Source: Aliiglaciecola sp041538045 (GTDB lineage: Bacteria > Pseudomonadota > Gammaproteobacteria > Enterobacterales > Alteromonadaceae). From it: a DNA stretch of 64,000 bases. The first letter of the stretch is position 1; every line of letters starts with the position of its first letter. Below, one piece after another: positions 34,005 to 43,139 of the stretch. The notes under the pieces are model-generated. The model saw only the letters and a program-made list of their open reading frames with translations, did not search any database and had not been told where the DNA came from. The stretch is taken from NCBI RefSeq assembly GCF_041538045.1, contig NZ_JBGOSE010000016.1, positions 1-64,000 on the forward strand. The letters run 5' to 3'. A program made the translations under genes and the position numbers.

Positions 34005-34373
34005 GTGAGTGAAAATTCGTTTTCTCGGGAGCTAAGACTTTTAACTCCCACTCACTTTGAAAAAGTCTTTCAAAAAGCCATACCCTCAGTTTCACCTCAA
34101 CTCACTGTGTTAGGCCGTTTTAATCAGCTAGATCATCCTAGGCTGGGTATTACTATATCCAAAAAACGCGTCAAGAAAGCCCACGATAGAAATCGCATTA
34201 AACGTCTTATCAGAGAAAGTTTTCGCATGCATCAACACCAATTGCCAAACACTGATATAGTTGTTGTCGGTAAAAGTGGCTTAGACACAATGACGAATCA
34301 ACAAATCACATTGTTGTTAGGAAAATTATGGAAAAAGCTCTCAAAGCGTTGCGCGCAATCCCAGTCTGGTTGA
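34005..34373 (+). CDS. rnpA: Ribonuclease P protein component
   Basis: A 122-residue basic protein that assists the RNase P RNA in tRNA 5' maturation. The RNR signature appears as KKAHDRNRIKRLIRESFR in the middle, and the start region LRLLTPTHFEKVF is typical. The start is GTG. Its 3' end overlaps yidD by 46 bases in another frame, as is common. Confidence 0.95.
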   Translation: MSENSFSRELRLLTPTHFEKVFQKAIPSVSPQLTVLGRFNQLDHPRLGITISKKRVKKAHDRNRIKRLIRESFRMHQHQLPNTDIVVVGKSGLDTMTNQQITLLLGKLWKKLSKRCAQSQSG

Positions 34374-34582
34374 TTCGTCAATATCAGCGATGGATTTCTC
34401 CTATGCTAGGGAAAAATTGCCGATTCCATCCAAGTTGTTCTCAGTACGGTATAGAAGCAATTTCCAAACATGGGTTTTGGGTAGGAAGCTGGCTAACAAT
34501 TAAAAGAATGAGTAAATGTCACCCCTTACATCCAGGTGGTATTGACCATGTACCAGAAAATAAGGCGAAAAAACACGAATGA
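34328..34582 (+). CDS. yidD: Membrane protein insertion efficiency factor YidD
   Basis: An 84-residue protein with the family motif WISPMLGKNCRFHPSCSQYG and the C-terminal CHPLHPGGIDHVP. It has an amphipathic N-terminal helix and aids YidC-dependent insertion. It is encoded overlapping the end of rnpA and upstream of yidC, the conserved arrangement. Confidence 0.95.
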   Translation: MEKALKALRAIPVWLIRQYQRWISPMLGKNCRFHPSCSQYGIEAISKHGFWVGSWLTIKRMSKCHPLHPGGIDHVPENKAKKHE

Positions 34583-34732
34583 ACTTATCATTTGCCTCAT
34601 TTGCCTATACTATTTCGCCCTGTAAAAAATGAGATGTAATAAATACGTTCATAAATAGACTAATCTATTTGTGAAAAGCTAAATGCGATAGTAAAAAATC
34701 GCAAAATTGAACACGTAGTTAAAGAGTATTAT

Positions 34733-36394
34733 ATGGAATCCCAACGCAGTTTTTTGATAATTGGCCTAGCATTGGTCAGTTTTCTATTATGGCAAGAATG
34801 GCAAAAGGACTATGGTCCTCAACCAGTTCAACCTGCTCAGATAGTTGAACCCGCCCCTTTGTCCACTCCTAGTTCTGATTTACCTCCTTCGACTATTACA
34901 GACGACAGCGGTGATGTACCAGAATCGACAATAGTTGAAAGTGTCAACCCAACAGCCACACAAACTAACTCTGTGGTTCATGTTTTATCAGACACCTTAG
35001 ACCTATTAATTGATACCCGCGGCGGTGACGTAGTTTCAGCCAATCTTCGTAAGTTCCCTGTTACACAAGGATCTGACGATTCATATAGCTTATTACGCCC
35101 AGACGCAGTTAGTTTGTATATTGCACAAAGTGGTTTAGTTGGCAGAGACGCAATTGATTCGAAAAAAGGGCGTCCAGCTTACGTAGTGAGTCAACAAGAA
35201 TTCGTCATGGAAAATGCAGAGTTGATAGTTCCTTTAAAATGGACTTCTGCTGATGGTGTGGTCGTAACGAAACGATTCATCTTCACTCCAGGTCATCACG
35301 ACGTTAAAGTCGAATACGAAGTGGTTAACGGCAGTTCACAAGTTAAACAATATCAACAATACGGTCAGTTAAAACAAGCTATTGAAGGTACTGAAAGCAG
35401 CATGTTTATGCCGACCTATCGTGGTGGTGCATTTTCTACTCAAGATGATCGTTATTCAAAATTCTCTTTCGATGATATGGAAGATGAAAAGCTAAAAGAA
35501 ACAACCGTTGGTGGTTGGGCTGGCATGTTGGAACATTACTTTGTTTCTGCATGGGTACCACCTCAAGAAGACACAAACCAGTTGTACAGTACAGTGGTTC
35601 AAGCTCGATACGCTGCTATTGGTTTCAAAGGCGCACCTGTAGAAGTAGCACCTGGTGACTCAACTACCATTTCAAGTACTCTTTACATGGGTCCTAAAGA
35701 CCAAGACGCTTTGGCTAAAATAGCCCGCGGTTTAGACCTCACAGTTGACTACGGTGTTCTTTGGTGGATTTCTCAACCTCTGTTCGCGTTACTTCAGTTT
35801 ATACAAAGTATCGTAATTAACTGGGGGCTAGCCATTATCATCATCACTATTATTGTTAAAGGGGCGATGTACCCGCTAACTAAAAAGCAATACGAGTCTA
35901 TGGCTAAGATGCGTAATTTAGCGCCTAAAATGGCACAGCTAAAAGAACGTTTTGGTGATGATAGACAGAAAATGTCTCAAGCCATGATGGAAATGTATAA
36001 GAAAGAGAAAGTAAACCCTATGGGTGGCTGCTTCCCTCTACTTCTACAAATGCCAATCTTCTTAGCTCTTTATTGGGTACTATTGGAAAGTGTGGAACTC
36101 AGACATGCTGACTTTATATTCTGGATCACAGATTTATCCGTTAAAGACCCCTACTTTGTATTACCCGTACTAACCGGCTTGAGCATGTATTTGTTGCAAA
36201 AACTGCAACCAATGACCATCCAAGATCCGATGCAACAGAAAATTATGCAGTGGATGCCAGTAGCAATGAGTTTATTCTTCTTCATTTTCCCTGCTGGTTT
36301 GGTTTTATACTGGTTGATCAGTAACGTGATTACGTTGGTACAAGCTAAAATTATTTACTCGTCCATGGAAAAGCGTGGATTAAAAGCTAAATAA
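34733..36394 (+). CDS. yidC: Membrane protein insertase YidC
   Basis: A 553-residue inner membrane insertase. It has an N-terminal transmembrane anchor (about 5-20), a low-complexity Pro/Thr/Ser linker, the large periplasmic beta-sandwich P1 domain (about 60-340), and the conserved five-helix core beginning near GLAIIIITIIVKGAMYPLT, with the cytoplasmic MNPMGGC-type loop seen as VNPMGGCFPLLLQMPIFLAL. Length is typical of the Gram-negative form. A terminator follows 27 bases after its stop. Confidence 0.97.
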   Translation: MESQRSFLIIGLALVSFLLWQEWQKDYGPQPVQPAQIVEPAPLSTPSSDLPPSTITDDSGDVPESTIVESVNPTATQTNSVVHVLSDTLDLLIDTRGGDVVSANLRKFPVTQGSDDSYSLLRPDAVSLYIAQSGLVGRDAIDSKKGRPAYVVSQQEFVMENAELIVPLKWTSADGVVVTKRFIFTPGHHDVKVEYEVVNGSSQVKQYQQYGQLKQAIEGTESSMFMPTYRGGAFSTQDDRYSKFSFDDMEDEKLKETTVGGWAGMLEHYFVSAWVPPQEDTNQLYSTVVQARYAAIGFKGAPVEVAPGDSTTISSTLYMGPKDQDALAKIARGLDLTVDYGVLWWISQPLFALLQFIQSIVINWGLAIIIITIIVKGAMYPLTKKQYESMAKMRNLAPKMAQLKERFGDDRQKMSQAMMEMYKKEKVNPMGGCFPLLLQMPIFLALYWVLLESVELRHADFIFWITDLSVKDPYFVLPVLTGLSMYLLQKLQPMTIQDPMQQKIMQWMPVAMSLFFFIFPAGLVLYWLISNVITLVQAKIIYSSMEKRGLKAK

Positions 36395-36420
36395 AGCGTG
36401 TATGGCAATAAATAAAATTG

Positions 36421-36446
36421 AAAGCCCGCCATTGCGGGCTTTTTTG
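36421..36446 (+). terminator. Terminator after yidC
   Basis: AAAGCCCGC-CATT-GCGGGCTTT followed by a T run, closing the rpmH-rnpA-yidD-yidC operon. Confidence 0.9.
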
Positions 36447-36496
36447 TCTATGTTTACAGGTTTACAATATACCCAAAATTCGTACAGGAGAAATAA

Positions 36497-36979
36497 ATGC
36501 CCTCTTTTGACATTGTTTCAGAAATCGACATGAACGAAGTTCGTAATTCAGTCGACAACGCCAATCGTGAACTCAGCACCCGTTTTGATTTTAGAGGGGT
36601 GGAAGCCTCAATAGAATACAAAGATGAATCAGTAGTGCTAACAGCTGAAGGTGACTTTCAACTTCAACAACTAACAGACATGCTACGTAATGCCTGTTCT
36701 AAGCGTAAGTTAGACACTAATGCCATGGATCCGCAAGATACAGTACGAAGCGGCAAGACACACCGTCGCACCGTCAAGTTCAAACAAGGTATTGAGCAAC
36801 CTATCGCGAAAAAAATTGTGAAGTTGATTAAAGACAAAAAAATGAAAGTGCAAGCTAGCATTCAAGGCGATCAACTTCGCGTGAATGGTAAAAAGCGTGA
36901 CGATTTACAGGCAGTAATGGCTTTACTTAGAAGTGAAGATTTAGGTCAACCATTGCAATTTAACAACTTCCGCGACTAG
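36497..36979 (+). CDS. yajQ: YajQ family nucleotide-binding protein
   Basis: A 160-residue protein beginning MPSFDIVSEIDMNEVRN and containing LSTRFDFRGVEASIEY, diagnostic of YajQ/DUF520. It is built of two similar ferredoxin-like domains. Homologues bind nucleic acid, nucleotides or cyclic di-GMP in different species. Here it is inserted between yidC and mnmE, after a terminator and with a good AGGAGA Shine-Dalgarno, so it begins a new unit. Confidence 0.93.
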   Translation: MPSFDIVSEIDMNEVRNSVDNANRELSTRFDFRGVEASIEYKDESVVLTAEGDFQLQQLTDMLRNACSKRKLDTNAMDPQDTVRSGKTHRRTVKFKQGIEQPIAKKIVKLIKDKKMKVQASIQGDQLRVNGKKRDDLQAVMALLRSEDLGQPLQFNNFRD

Positions 36980-36994
36980 TCAGGCAATACAATT

Positions 36995-38362
36995 TTGGAA
37001 TTACCAACTGATACTATTGTTGCTCAAGCCACTGCCCCAGGCCGTGGTGGTGTGGGTATTGTTAGGGTTTCAGGTCCCCTAGCAACAACCGTTGCCGCAG
37101 AATTGCTAGGCAAAGAGTTAACGCCCAGAAAAGCAGAGTATTTGCCATTCCTAGATGAACACAAACAGACCTTGGACCAGGGGATTGCATTATTCTTTGC
37201 AAATCCCCATTCGTTTACCGGTGAAGACGTACTCGAACTGCAAGGTCATGGTGGTCAAATTATTCTAGATTTGCTGATAAAGCGAATACTAACAATACCC
37301 AAATTACGTATGGCAAGGCCGGGTGAGTTCAGTGAGCGAGCTTTTTTAAACGATAAGCTCGACCTAGCCCAAGCAGAGGCCATAGCAGACTTAATTGATG
37401 CTAGTTCAGTGCAAGCTGCTAAAAGCGCCATGCGGTCGTTACAAGGCGAATTTTCGGCCCATATCCACCAGCTGGTGGAAAAAGTCATTCACTTAAGAAT
37501 GTATGTGGAAGCCGCCATTGATTTTCCTGAAGAAGAAATCGATTTTTTGAGTGATGGCAAAGTGGCAAATGATCTCAACGACATCATTGCCCAAATGCAG
37601 AATGTTAAACAACAAGCTAAACAAGGTAGTTTGTTACGAGAAGGCATGCAGGTGGTGATTGCAGGTAAACCCAATGCGGGTAAATCGAGTCTACTCAATG
37701 CCTTGGCTGGACGTGATGCAGCCATAGTAACGGATATTGCAGGCACCACTCGCGACGTACTTAAAGAACATATCCACTTAGATGGTATGCCATTGCATAT
37801 TATTGATACCGCAGGACTCAGAGAAAGCGAAGACAAAGTAGAACTAATCGGCATCCAGCGAGCCTGGCAAGAAATACAGAAAGCCGACCGCGTGTTATTT
37901 ATGTTAGATAGCTGCGAAAGTGACGAAAATGATCCCCATAAAATCTGGCCCGAGTTTATGCAAAAACTGCCGAAAAATATGGGGCTTACTTTGGTCAGAA
38001 ACAAAGTGGATTTGTCGGGGGAGTCTGTCGGCTTTGAACAACATGGCGATACCCCAGTCTACCGAGTATCAGCCAGTTTAAATCAGGGCATTGACGCCTT
38101 GGCTGAGCATCTCAAACAATGTATGGGGTTTGATCAAAGTTCTGAAGGACAATTCATTGCCAGAAGAAGACATTTAGATGCCATAGAACGAGCAGCAGAG
38201 CATTTAGAGATTGGGCAACAGCAACTCCATGACCATATTGCCGGCGAAATTCTGGCCGAAGAGCTAAGGTTAACCCAGCAAGCGTTAAATGAGATTACCG
38301 GTGAGTTTAGTTCAGATGATTTGCTCGGACGTATTTTTTCTTCTTTTTGTATCGGTAAGTAA
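36995..38362 (+). CDS. mnmE: tRNA modification GTPase MnmE
   Basis: A 455-residue GTPase that with MnmG makes the 5-carboxymethylaminomethyl modification of wobble uridine in tRNA. It has an N-terminal folate-binding domain (DTIVAQATAPGRGGVGIVRVSG in two parts), a helical domain and an inserted G domain (GKPNAGKSSLLNAL near 222, DIAGTTRD, DTAGLRE, NKVD). The C-terminal CIGK supplies the conserved cysteine. The start is TTG. Its partner mnmG is on the far side of oriC (45142). Confidence 0.97.
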   Translation: MELPTDTIVAQATAPGRGGVGIVRVSGPLATTVAAELLGKELTPRKAEYLPFLDEHKQTLDQGIALFFANPHSFTGEDVLELQGHGGQIILDLLIKRILTIPKLRMARPGEFSERAFLNDKLDLAQAEAIADLIDASSVQAAKSAMRSLQGEFSAHIHQLVEKVIHLRMYVEAAIDFPEEEIDFLSDGKVANDLNDIIAQMQNVKQQAKQGSLLREGMQVVIAGKPNAGKSSLLNALAGRDAAIVTDIAGTTRDVLKEHIHLDGMPLHIIDTAGLRESEDKVELIGIQRAWQEIQKADRVLFMLDSCESDENDPHKIWPEFMQKLPKNMGLTLVRNKVDLSGESVGFEQHGDTPVYRVSASLNQGIDALAEHLKQCMGFDQSSEGQFIARRRHLDAIERAAEHLEIGQQQLHDHIAGEILAEELRLTQQALNEITGEFSSDDLLGRIFSSFCIGK

Positions 38363-38373
38363 AAGGCAATAAC

Positions 38374-38808
38374 ATGGCAAATTTTGAAATCATTGTAGGT
38401 ACTATGTTAGGCGCAAGCGAATATGTTGCCGATGCCTTACTAGAAACCTTGGAAGCTAACGGACATAGTGCAACAATCCATTTAGATCCTGATATTGCTG
38501 ATATCCCCAGTAGCGGCAATTGGTTAATATGCACCAGCACCCATGGGGCCGGAGAATTACCCGATAATATCCAACAATTTGCCAAACAAATTAAACAAAA
38601 AGCATTGCATGATGTGGAATTTTTAGTGGTTGGTTTAGGTGATAGTAGTTATGACACTTACTGTTATGGTGCCAAAACAATGCAAGAACTATTACTAAAC
38701 AGTGGAGCAAAGTTACTGGCTCCAGCAATTCATATTGATGTACTCAACCACCCTATCCCTGAAGAACCTGCCGTAGAATGGCTAACCTCTTACTTGCAAC
38801 AAATTTAG
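38374..38808 (+). CDS. mioC: MioC-like flavodoxin
   Basis: A 144-residue flavodoxin-fold FMN protein. Phosphate-binding loop GTMLGASEYVAD is near residue 9, and CTSTHGAGELPDN and LGDSSYDTYCYGAKTM follow in order. E. coli MioC, next to oriC, has been linked to biotin synthase electron transfer. Here it is 11 bases after mnmE, as in many gammaproteobacteria, but about 6 kb from the inferred origin. Confidence 0.9.
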   Translation: MANFEIIVGTMLGASEYVADALLETLEANGHSATIHLDPDIADIPSSGNWLICTSTHGAGELPDNIQQFAKQIKQKALHDVEFLVVGLGDSSYDTYCYGAKTMQELLLNSGAKLLAPAIHIDVLNHPIPEEPAVEWLTSYLQQI

Positions 38809-38818
38809 TTTAGGTATT

Positions 38819-39466
38819 ATGAATTCATCGGAACAAGCGGCACTCACCCAAGCACTTAGCAACGACGCTAGAGTCTTGTATTTGCTCGGCTTGCGTCCAA
38901 TTGCAGATGAAAAAACAGGACTCACAGCACCACTTAATTACAAACAATTAATTGCACTTTTAAATGGTAAAAACAACGAGTTTACCTTGGGAAGGCAAAT
39001 AAATGGGCTGATTAAAGAACTAGTAAAACACCAGCTAGTTGAAATTGAACCAGACGCTTCATTAGATAAAAGCTTCAATCAACAATGTATTCGGTTACCG
39101 CTGCTAAATATTAAACAAGACGACTACCCTAGCCTTCATTTACAATGGAGTGGCATGACAGCAAATTGGAAACCCCATCAGGCTGCATTTGAAGATTTAG
39201 CGTCTCTAATTGGGATTATTGATAAAGACTACAGCCAGCATGAATTAGGCGAATTTATTGCCTATTGGATGGGACGACCTGAACTACAATTTAGTCAATA
39301 TCAATGGACTCAGAAATTCGTTTTTCAGATAAAACAAAGGCGAGTGGCCAGTGGCGTTAAAAATGTGCAAAAGGTAGGCAACCAGTGGGTCACACCTAAA
39401 GCCGGTGTTGAAGCGGACGATAACGCCAAGCAATTAGTGGCCAAATATAGTAAAAAGCAACCATAG
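38819..39466 (+). CDS. DnaT-like primosomal protein
   Basis: A 215-residue protein. The N-terminal half looks like a winged-helix region (YKQLIALLNGKNNEFTLGRQINGLIKELVKH). The C-terminal half carries the DnaT-type single-strand DNA-binding domain: W117-x-P119 followed by FEDLASLIGI, then FIAYWMGRPE (146-155) and WTQKFVFQIKQRR (163-175). In E. coli DnaT helps load the replicative helicase during PriA restart and is encoded next to dnaC. The next gene here is dnaC-like, which strongly supports the call. It is longer and more divergent than E. coli DnaT (179). Confidence 0.78.
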   Translation: MNSSEQAALTQALSNDARVLYLLGLRPIADEKTGLTAPLNYKQLIALLNGKNNEFTLGRQINGLIKELVKHQLVEIEPDASLDKSFNQQCIRLPLLNIKQDDYPSLHLQWSGMTANWKPHQAAFEDLASLIGIIDKDYSQHELGEFIAYWMGRPELQFSQYQWTQKFVFQIKQRRVASGVKNVQKVGNQWVTPKAGVEADDNAKQLVAKYSKKQP

Positions 39467-39480
39467 AAGAGCGGAAATAC

Positions 39481-40299
39481 GTGGACAGTATCAAACAAAA
39501 ACTAGATCAATTGGCGAGAGCTTTAGGTAAAACCAATGTTCCTGATACCTATACTGACTACAAAGAGGTGCGCGCCCAATACGAGCGTTTAGCCAACGAA
39601 GACGTCAAAAAAATGCAACAAGAAGCCAAACTAAGACGTATTCAAGAAATCCATGGACGCTCTGATCTCAATCCCAAATGGAATTTCCAAACCCTGATAG
39701 AAGACAGTGATGACGTAATTGAAGCGGTCAGTATTGCGCAATCATTTATTGCCGCACATGATGATCCTATTTGGCGCTCAAGTGGCTCCCATATGATGAT
39801 TTTCTATGGTGATTATGGCCGCGGAAAATCGCATATTGCAGGCGCAATAGCCCACCAGCTCATAGATCAATATGAAATATCAGTATTGTACAGACAGCTT
39901 TCAAGCTTATTGGAAATGCGCTTCTTTTCTTATGATTACAATGCAACAGATAACGTCGCAGAACAATTTAGAGAAATACAGAAAGAACTTTTAGACGTAG
40001 ATCTATTAATTCTCGATGAAGTCTGTGTTAACGAAACAATGCTGAAAAAGAACACACAAAGTTGGTTGGGAAACCTGTTACGTCAACGCCTGGTTAATCA
40101 TAAAAATTGTATATTGATCACCAACCACAATTTAGCTGAATTAGAAAATGCCTTGGGTAAGTACTGTTTTGAATCAATCAAAGAATACGACACATACAAA
40201 GTGAAATTTTCTGGTCCTAGCCGCCGCAGAGAAATTATCCCTCAAGCTCCAGAGCCGATGAATGTTAGCAGTGGTTATCAACCAAACCAGGTAAAATAA
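39481..40299 (+). CDS. DnaC-like helicase loader ATPase
   Basis: A 272-residue AAA+ ATPase of the DnaC/IstB family. Walker A GDYGRGKS lies at 110-117, Walker B LLILDE at 175-180, followed by a sensor-type ITNHNL and a C-terminal arginine-rich GPSRRREI. The N-terminal 90 residues correspond to the helicase-binding region of DnaC, including NPKWNFQTLIED. The GTG start is 14 bases after the dnaT-like gene. The pair forms a primosome module downstream of mnmE-mioC and near oriC. Confidence 0.85.
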   Translation: MDSIKQKLDQLARALGKTNVPDTYTDYKEVRAQYERLANEDVKKMQQEAKLRRIQEIHGRSDLNPKWNFQTLIEDSDDVIEAVSIAQSFIAAHDDPIWRSSGSHMMIFYGDYGRGKSHIAGAIAHQLIDQYEISVLYRQLSSLLEMRFFSYDYNATDNVAEQFREIQKELLDVDLLILDEVCVNETMLKKNTQSWLGNLLRQRLVNHKNCILITNHNLAELENALGKYCFESIKEYDTYKVKFSGPSRRREIIPQAPEPMNVSSGYQPNQVK

Positions 40300-40386
40300 C
40301 AAGCTGTGCTCTTCGGGATTTATCCCAGCAATGGAGCGCTAGCAAAAGGAATAGCTACATTTGCTTCTGTGTATTGAACGTTAAGT

Positions 40387-41340
40387 TTAATCCAGACTTA
40401 GTACTTTTTCGGCGGTGTATTCATTGGTGATAAGTCCGTTAATCATCTTAGATCTCAGGGCACCAAGAATAGCATCGACTTTATCCTGACCGGCAGCAAT
40501 ACCAATCACTGGTTTATCAGAGCTTACCGCTAAGGGAGTGCTGGCCACTCTATCATTTACTGCACAATCCAATAACTTACCATTGCGATCAAATACCCAG
40601 CTAATGATCTCGCCGACCGCTCCTTTTTTCTGTAATTCTTTAAGCTCATCTTTGGTGATAAAACCATCCAACATCAACGGCGAATTAATACCAAGATTAC
40701 CAATACCCACAAAAGTCACATCTGCATTAGCCGCTAATGCCAGATTACTAGCAATATTGCGTTGTGAATGTAATTGCTCTTTTTCTTCTTTACTACGAGG
40801 CAGCACTGGTAAAGGCATAGGATAATGTTTGGCCTTAATATGCTCTGCCATACGCACCACAACATCGTAAGGTGAAGCAGAACCATCTAATGCCATATTT
40901 CCCAGCAACGCGACAATCTTATGTTGCTCACAGTCCAAAGATGATAGCTCATCAACACAAGCCCGCAATACCCGACCCGTTCCCATTGCAAGCACTTTAG
41001 GTTGACTCGATTTTAAGAACTTTTCAATTTCATCTGCACCGGCTTGAGCTAATCCTAAGGTAGAATCAGATTCGTCACTAGGCACGACTTCACAACTAAT
41101 CAATCCGAAGCGATCTTTAAGTTTAACGGCTAAGTCCATGCATTTTGCTATAGGATGATCTAAACGTACTTTAATTAATCCCTTGCTTACTGATAAAGCC
41201 ACCATGCGTTGAGCAGATTGACGGGAAACATTAAGTTTTTTAGCTATTTCATCTTGCGTTTGGCCGGCAACATAATACAACCAACCCGCTCGTGCAGCTT
41301 CATCTAGCTTGCGCATTTCAGCATTTGTTAACTTAACCAC
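40387..41340 (-). CDS. SorC family sugar-responsive transcriptional regulator
   Basis: A 317-residue regulator. The N-terminal helix-turn-helix is at about 25-50 (QTQDEIAKKLNVSRQSAQRMV) and the C-terminal SorC sugar-phosphate-binding domain at about 60-315 (AMGTGRVLRACVDEL, LLGNMALDGSASPYDVV, ADVTFVGIGNLG, KPVIGIAAGQDKVDAI). Members sense phosphorylated sugars or polyols. Neighbouring HAD phosphatase and mannitol dehydrogenase remains suggest it once controlled a mannitol/sorbitol operon, now largely deleted. Confidence 0.92.
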   Translation of the reverse strand: MVKLTNAEMRKLDEAARAGWLYYVAGQTQDEIAKKLNVSRQSAQRMVALSVSKGLIKVRLDHPIAKCMDLAVKLKDRFGLISCEVVPSDESDSTLGLAQAGADEIEKFLKSSQPKVLAMGTGRVLRACVDELSSLDCEQHKIVALLGNMALDGSASPYDVVVRMAEHIKAKHYPMPLPVLPRSKEEKEQLHSQRNIASNLALAANADVTFVGIGNLGINSPLMLDGFITKDELKELQKKGAVGEIISWVFDRNGKLLDCAVNDRVASTPLAVSSDKPVIGIAAGQDKVDAILGALRSKMINGLITNEYTAEKVLSLD

Positions 41341-41352
41341 TTTTACCTCTTT

Positions 41353-42066
41353 TTAACTCGCCATTGGTTTGCTTGAACTAAGTGAAGGAAGCAATTCAAA
41401 TAATTGCTGCCATTCAAATATGGTTTTCACATTATTAGCGATATCCGCTTCTAATAAACCTTTATGTTTTAAATGACTTGCACCGGCGTACTTAATAACC
41501 TTCATGTTCGCCGCAATCGCACCTTGAATTCCTGCTTGGGAGTCTTCAATAACTAAACAGTTTTTTGGTTCAACACCTAATTTCGAAGCTGCATGTAAAA
41601 ATATATCCGGAGCAGGTTTACCATTTTTCACTTCTGAAGATGTAATTACTCTATCACCAAAGAAGTCCGTCAAACCTATGGTTTCTAATGCAAACTTAAC
41701 CCGTTGAGGACTGCTACTAGTGGCAACACAACTGTTAATATGCAACTTAGATAACATCTCTTTAAGTCCATCAGTAGGCATTAATTCTTCAGCAAAAACC
41801 TGTAACAAAGCCTTTAAATAACTAGCACGAAACTGCTCGGTTAGATGCACAGAATAATCAATCAATACCCGTTCGGTAACAGATTTAAAGCTTTGACCGA
41901 GAAAATACGTATCGAAGTAACTATCAGAGATACTTACGCCGAGATCTTCGAACATTGCTAGCAACACTCGCTTACTAAGAATTTCACTATCAATTAAAAC
42001 CCCATCGCAATCGAAAATAACCAATTCAATTGAAGACTGTGAAAGCGAGGTGTTAATTTGAGACAT
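41353..42066 (-). CDS. HAD-superfamily sugar phosphatase
   Basis: A subfamily IA haloacid dehalogenase-type phosphatase (beta-phosphoglucomutase-like cap). Motif I is DCDGVLIDSE with nucleophile and acid/base aspartates. Motif II appears in ATSSSPQRV, motif III as K in NGKPAPDIF, and motif IV as VIEDSQAGIQGA. I use the ATG at 42066 (MSQINTSLS); a TTG at 42084 is possible. In polyol operons such enzymes act on sugar or polyol phosphates. It is 12 bases upstream of the SorC gene. Confidence 0.88.
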   Translation of the reverse strand: MSQINTSLSQSSIELVIFDCDGVLIDSEILSKRVLLAMFEDLGVSISDSYFDTYFLGQSFKSVTERVLIDYSVHLTEQFRASYLKALLQVFAEELMPTDGLKEMLSKLHINSCVATSSSPQRVKFALETIGLTDFFGDRVITSSEVKNGKPAPDIFLHAASKLGVEPKNCLVIEDSQAGIQGAIAANMKVIKYAGASHLKHKGLLEADIANNVKTIFEWQQLFELLPSLSSSKPMAS

Positions 42067-42089
42067 GACAGTATTACCATTCAAGAAGA

Positions 42090-42505
42090 TTACGACAAAT
42101 AATGTTTTAACGTACTACAAGTACCGACATCCCGTAAACTGTTCAACCAATTAGAAAAGTGTTGAACAAAGTTATCTTGGTCGCCAAGTGTCCCAAATAT
42201 ATTGTGCATTTGCAAAAATATAAATGGATTATATTTTGCTAATATTGCCTGATTTATCAATCTATTAGCTTGTGCGTCCTGAATTGTTATCGCACTTTCA
42301 GGATCCGCTACTTTTGCACATAGACGGCACCACAAAGCGATAACTAAAGCTAACCCTTTACAATATTTCCCTTGGTCTAAGTTAGCTTGAACTATGGGTA
42401 ATATAAATTTAGGTAAGCGATTGGACGCATCTTGACATAATATTGGAACTGTATCTCGCACTTCAGGATTTGAGAAACGCGATTCAATTAGTTCACGCGC
42501 TGGCG
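42090..42505 (-). pseudogene. C-terminal remnant of a mannitol 2-dehydrogenase
   Basis: The frame encodes about 138 residues that match only the C-terminal domain of long-chain polyol-specific dehydrogenases (mannitol/fructuronate reductase family): LIESRFSNPEVRDTVPILC, SNRLPKFILPIVQANL, GLALVIALWCRLC and a final GTCSTLKHYLS. The N-terminal NAD-binding Rossmann domain and the catalytic lysine region are absent. Upstream the frame runs into a truncated sugar-binding protein, so this is what is left after a deletion. It is very unlikely to be active. Confidence 0.8.
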
Positions 42506-42694
42506 TAGAATATTTTCTTCCAATGTGACCCATTTCAAATTAATACCAGGATTTTTACTTTCGAAATCACTACTCAATTCTTTCATGGTGATCATGTCAC
42601 CATTGTTGACTGTTGCTATGGTGATTGTTTCAGCACATACCACTGTGCTGAGTGTCATACAGACAGAAGCTAATATAGATAATTTTTTTAACAT
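42488..42694 (-). pseudogene. N-terminal remnant of a polyol ABC transporter substrate-binding protein
   Basis: The 68-codon frame has a normal signal peptide (MLKKLSILASVCMTLSTVVCA) followed by ETITIATVNNGDMITMKEL and NPGINLKWVTLEENILRQRV, the mature start of SmoE/MtlE-type sorbitol/mannitol-binding proteins, then stops abruptly at RVN. The remaining 370 or so residues, the permeases, the ATPase and the front of the dehydrogenase are missing. The junction lies at about 42491-42505, where the dehydrogenase remnant continues in another frame. Confidence 0.78.
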
Positions 42695-43139
42695 CGGGTG
42701 TACCCCTTTATTTGCTTTTAATAGCCTCGTTTAAATTAACTAAACGAGGCCTTTTTAAATTGAATGTTTTTGTTACCAAATCACATTCGTTCTTCACCAA
42801 AACCGATGGGCAATAAAAATTATAAATGAGCCAATGAAAATATATGGTCATATAATCACATGCTGAGCATATTCTTAAATAAGAAGAATTTAGTCAATCT
42901 TTAATTAACAATTAATTTTCATTAGTTAATAAGACTGACAGCTAAAATCAATTTAATATTTATTTAAGTAATTGTTATAAAATAGAATATTTAAAATGCA
43001 TCGTTATATAGATGTTAGTTTAATAATTATCTATTTGTTAAAAGAGTTCAGTTGATAAAGTAAAAAACGATAGATTTTTTCAAACATTTAAAAAATGTTG
43101 ATGGGAAAATATTGACACAAAGGTTAATAAATTAACCTT
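42695..43139. other. AT-rich gap without a recognisable gene
   Basis: About 445 bases upstream of the truncated binding-protein gene. It probably retains the old promoter of the polyol operon, including the Shine-Dalgarno-like AAAGGGGTA before the remnant's ATG. I see no open reading frame, hairpin terminator or repeat until the REP array begins. Confidence 0.5.
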
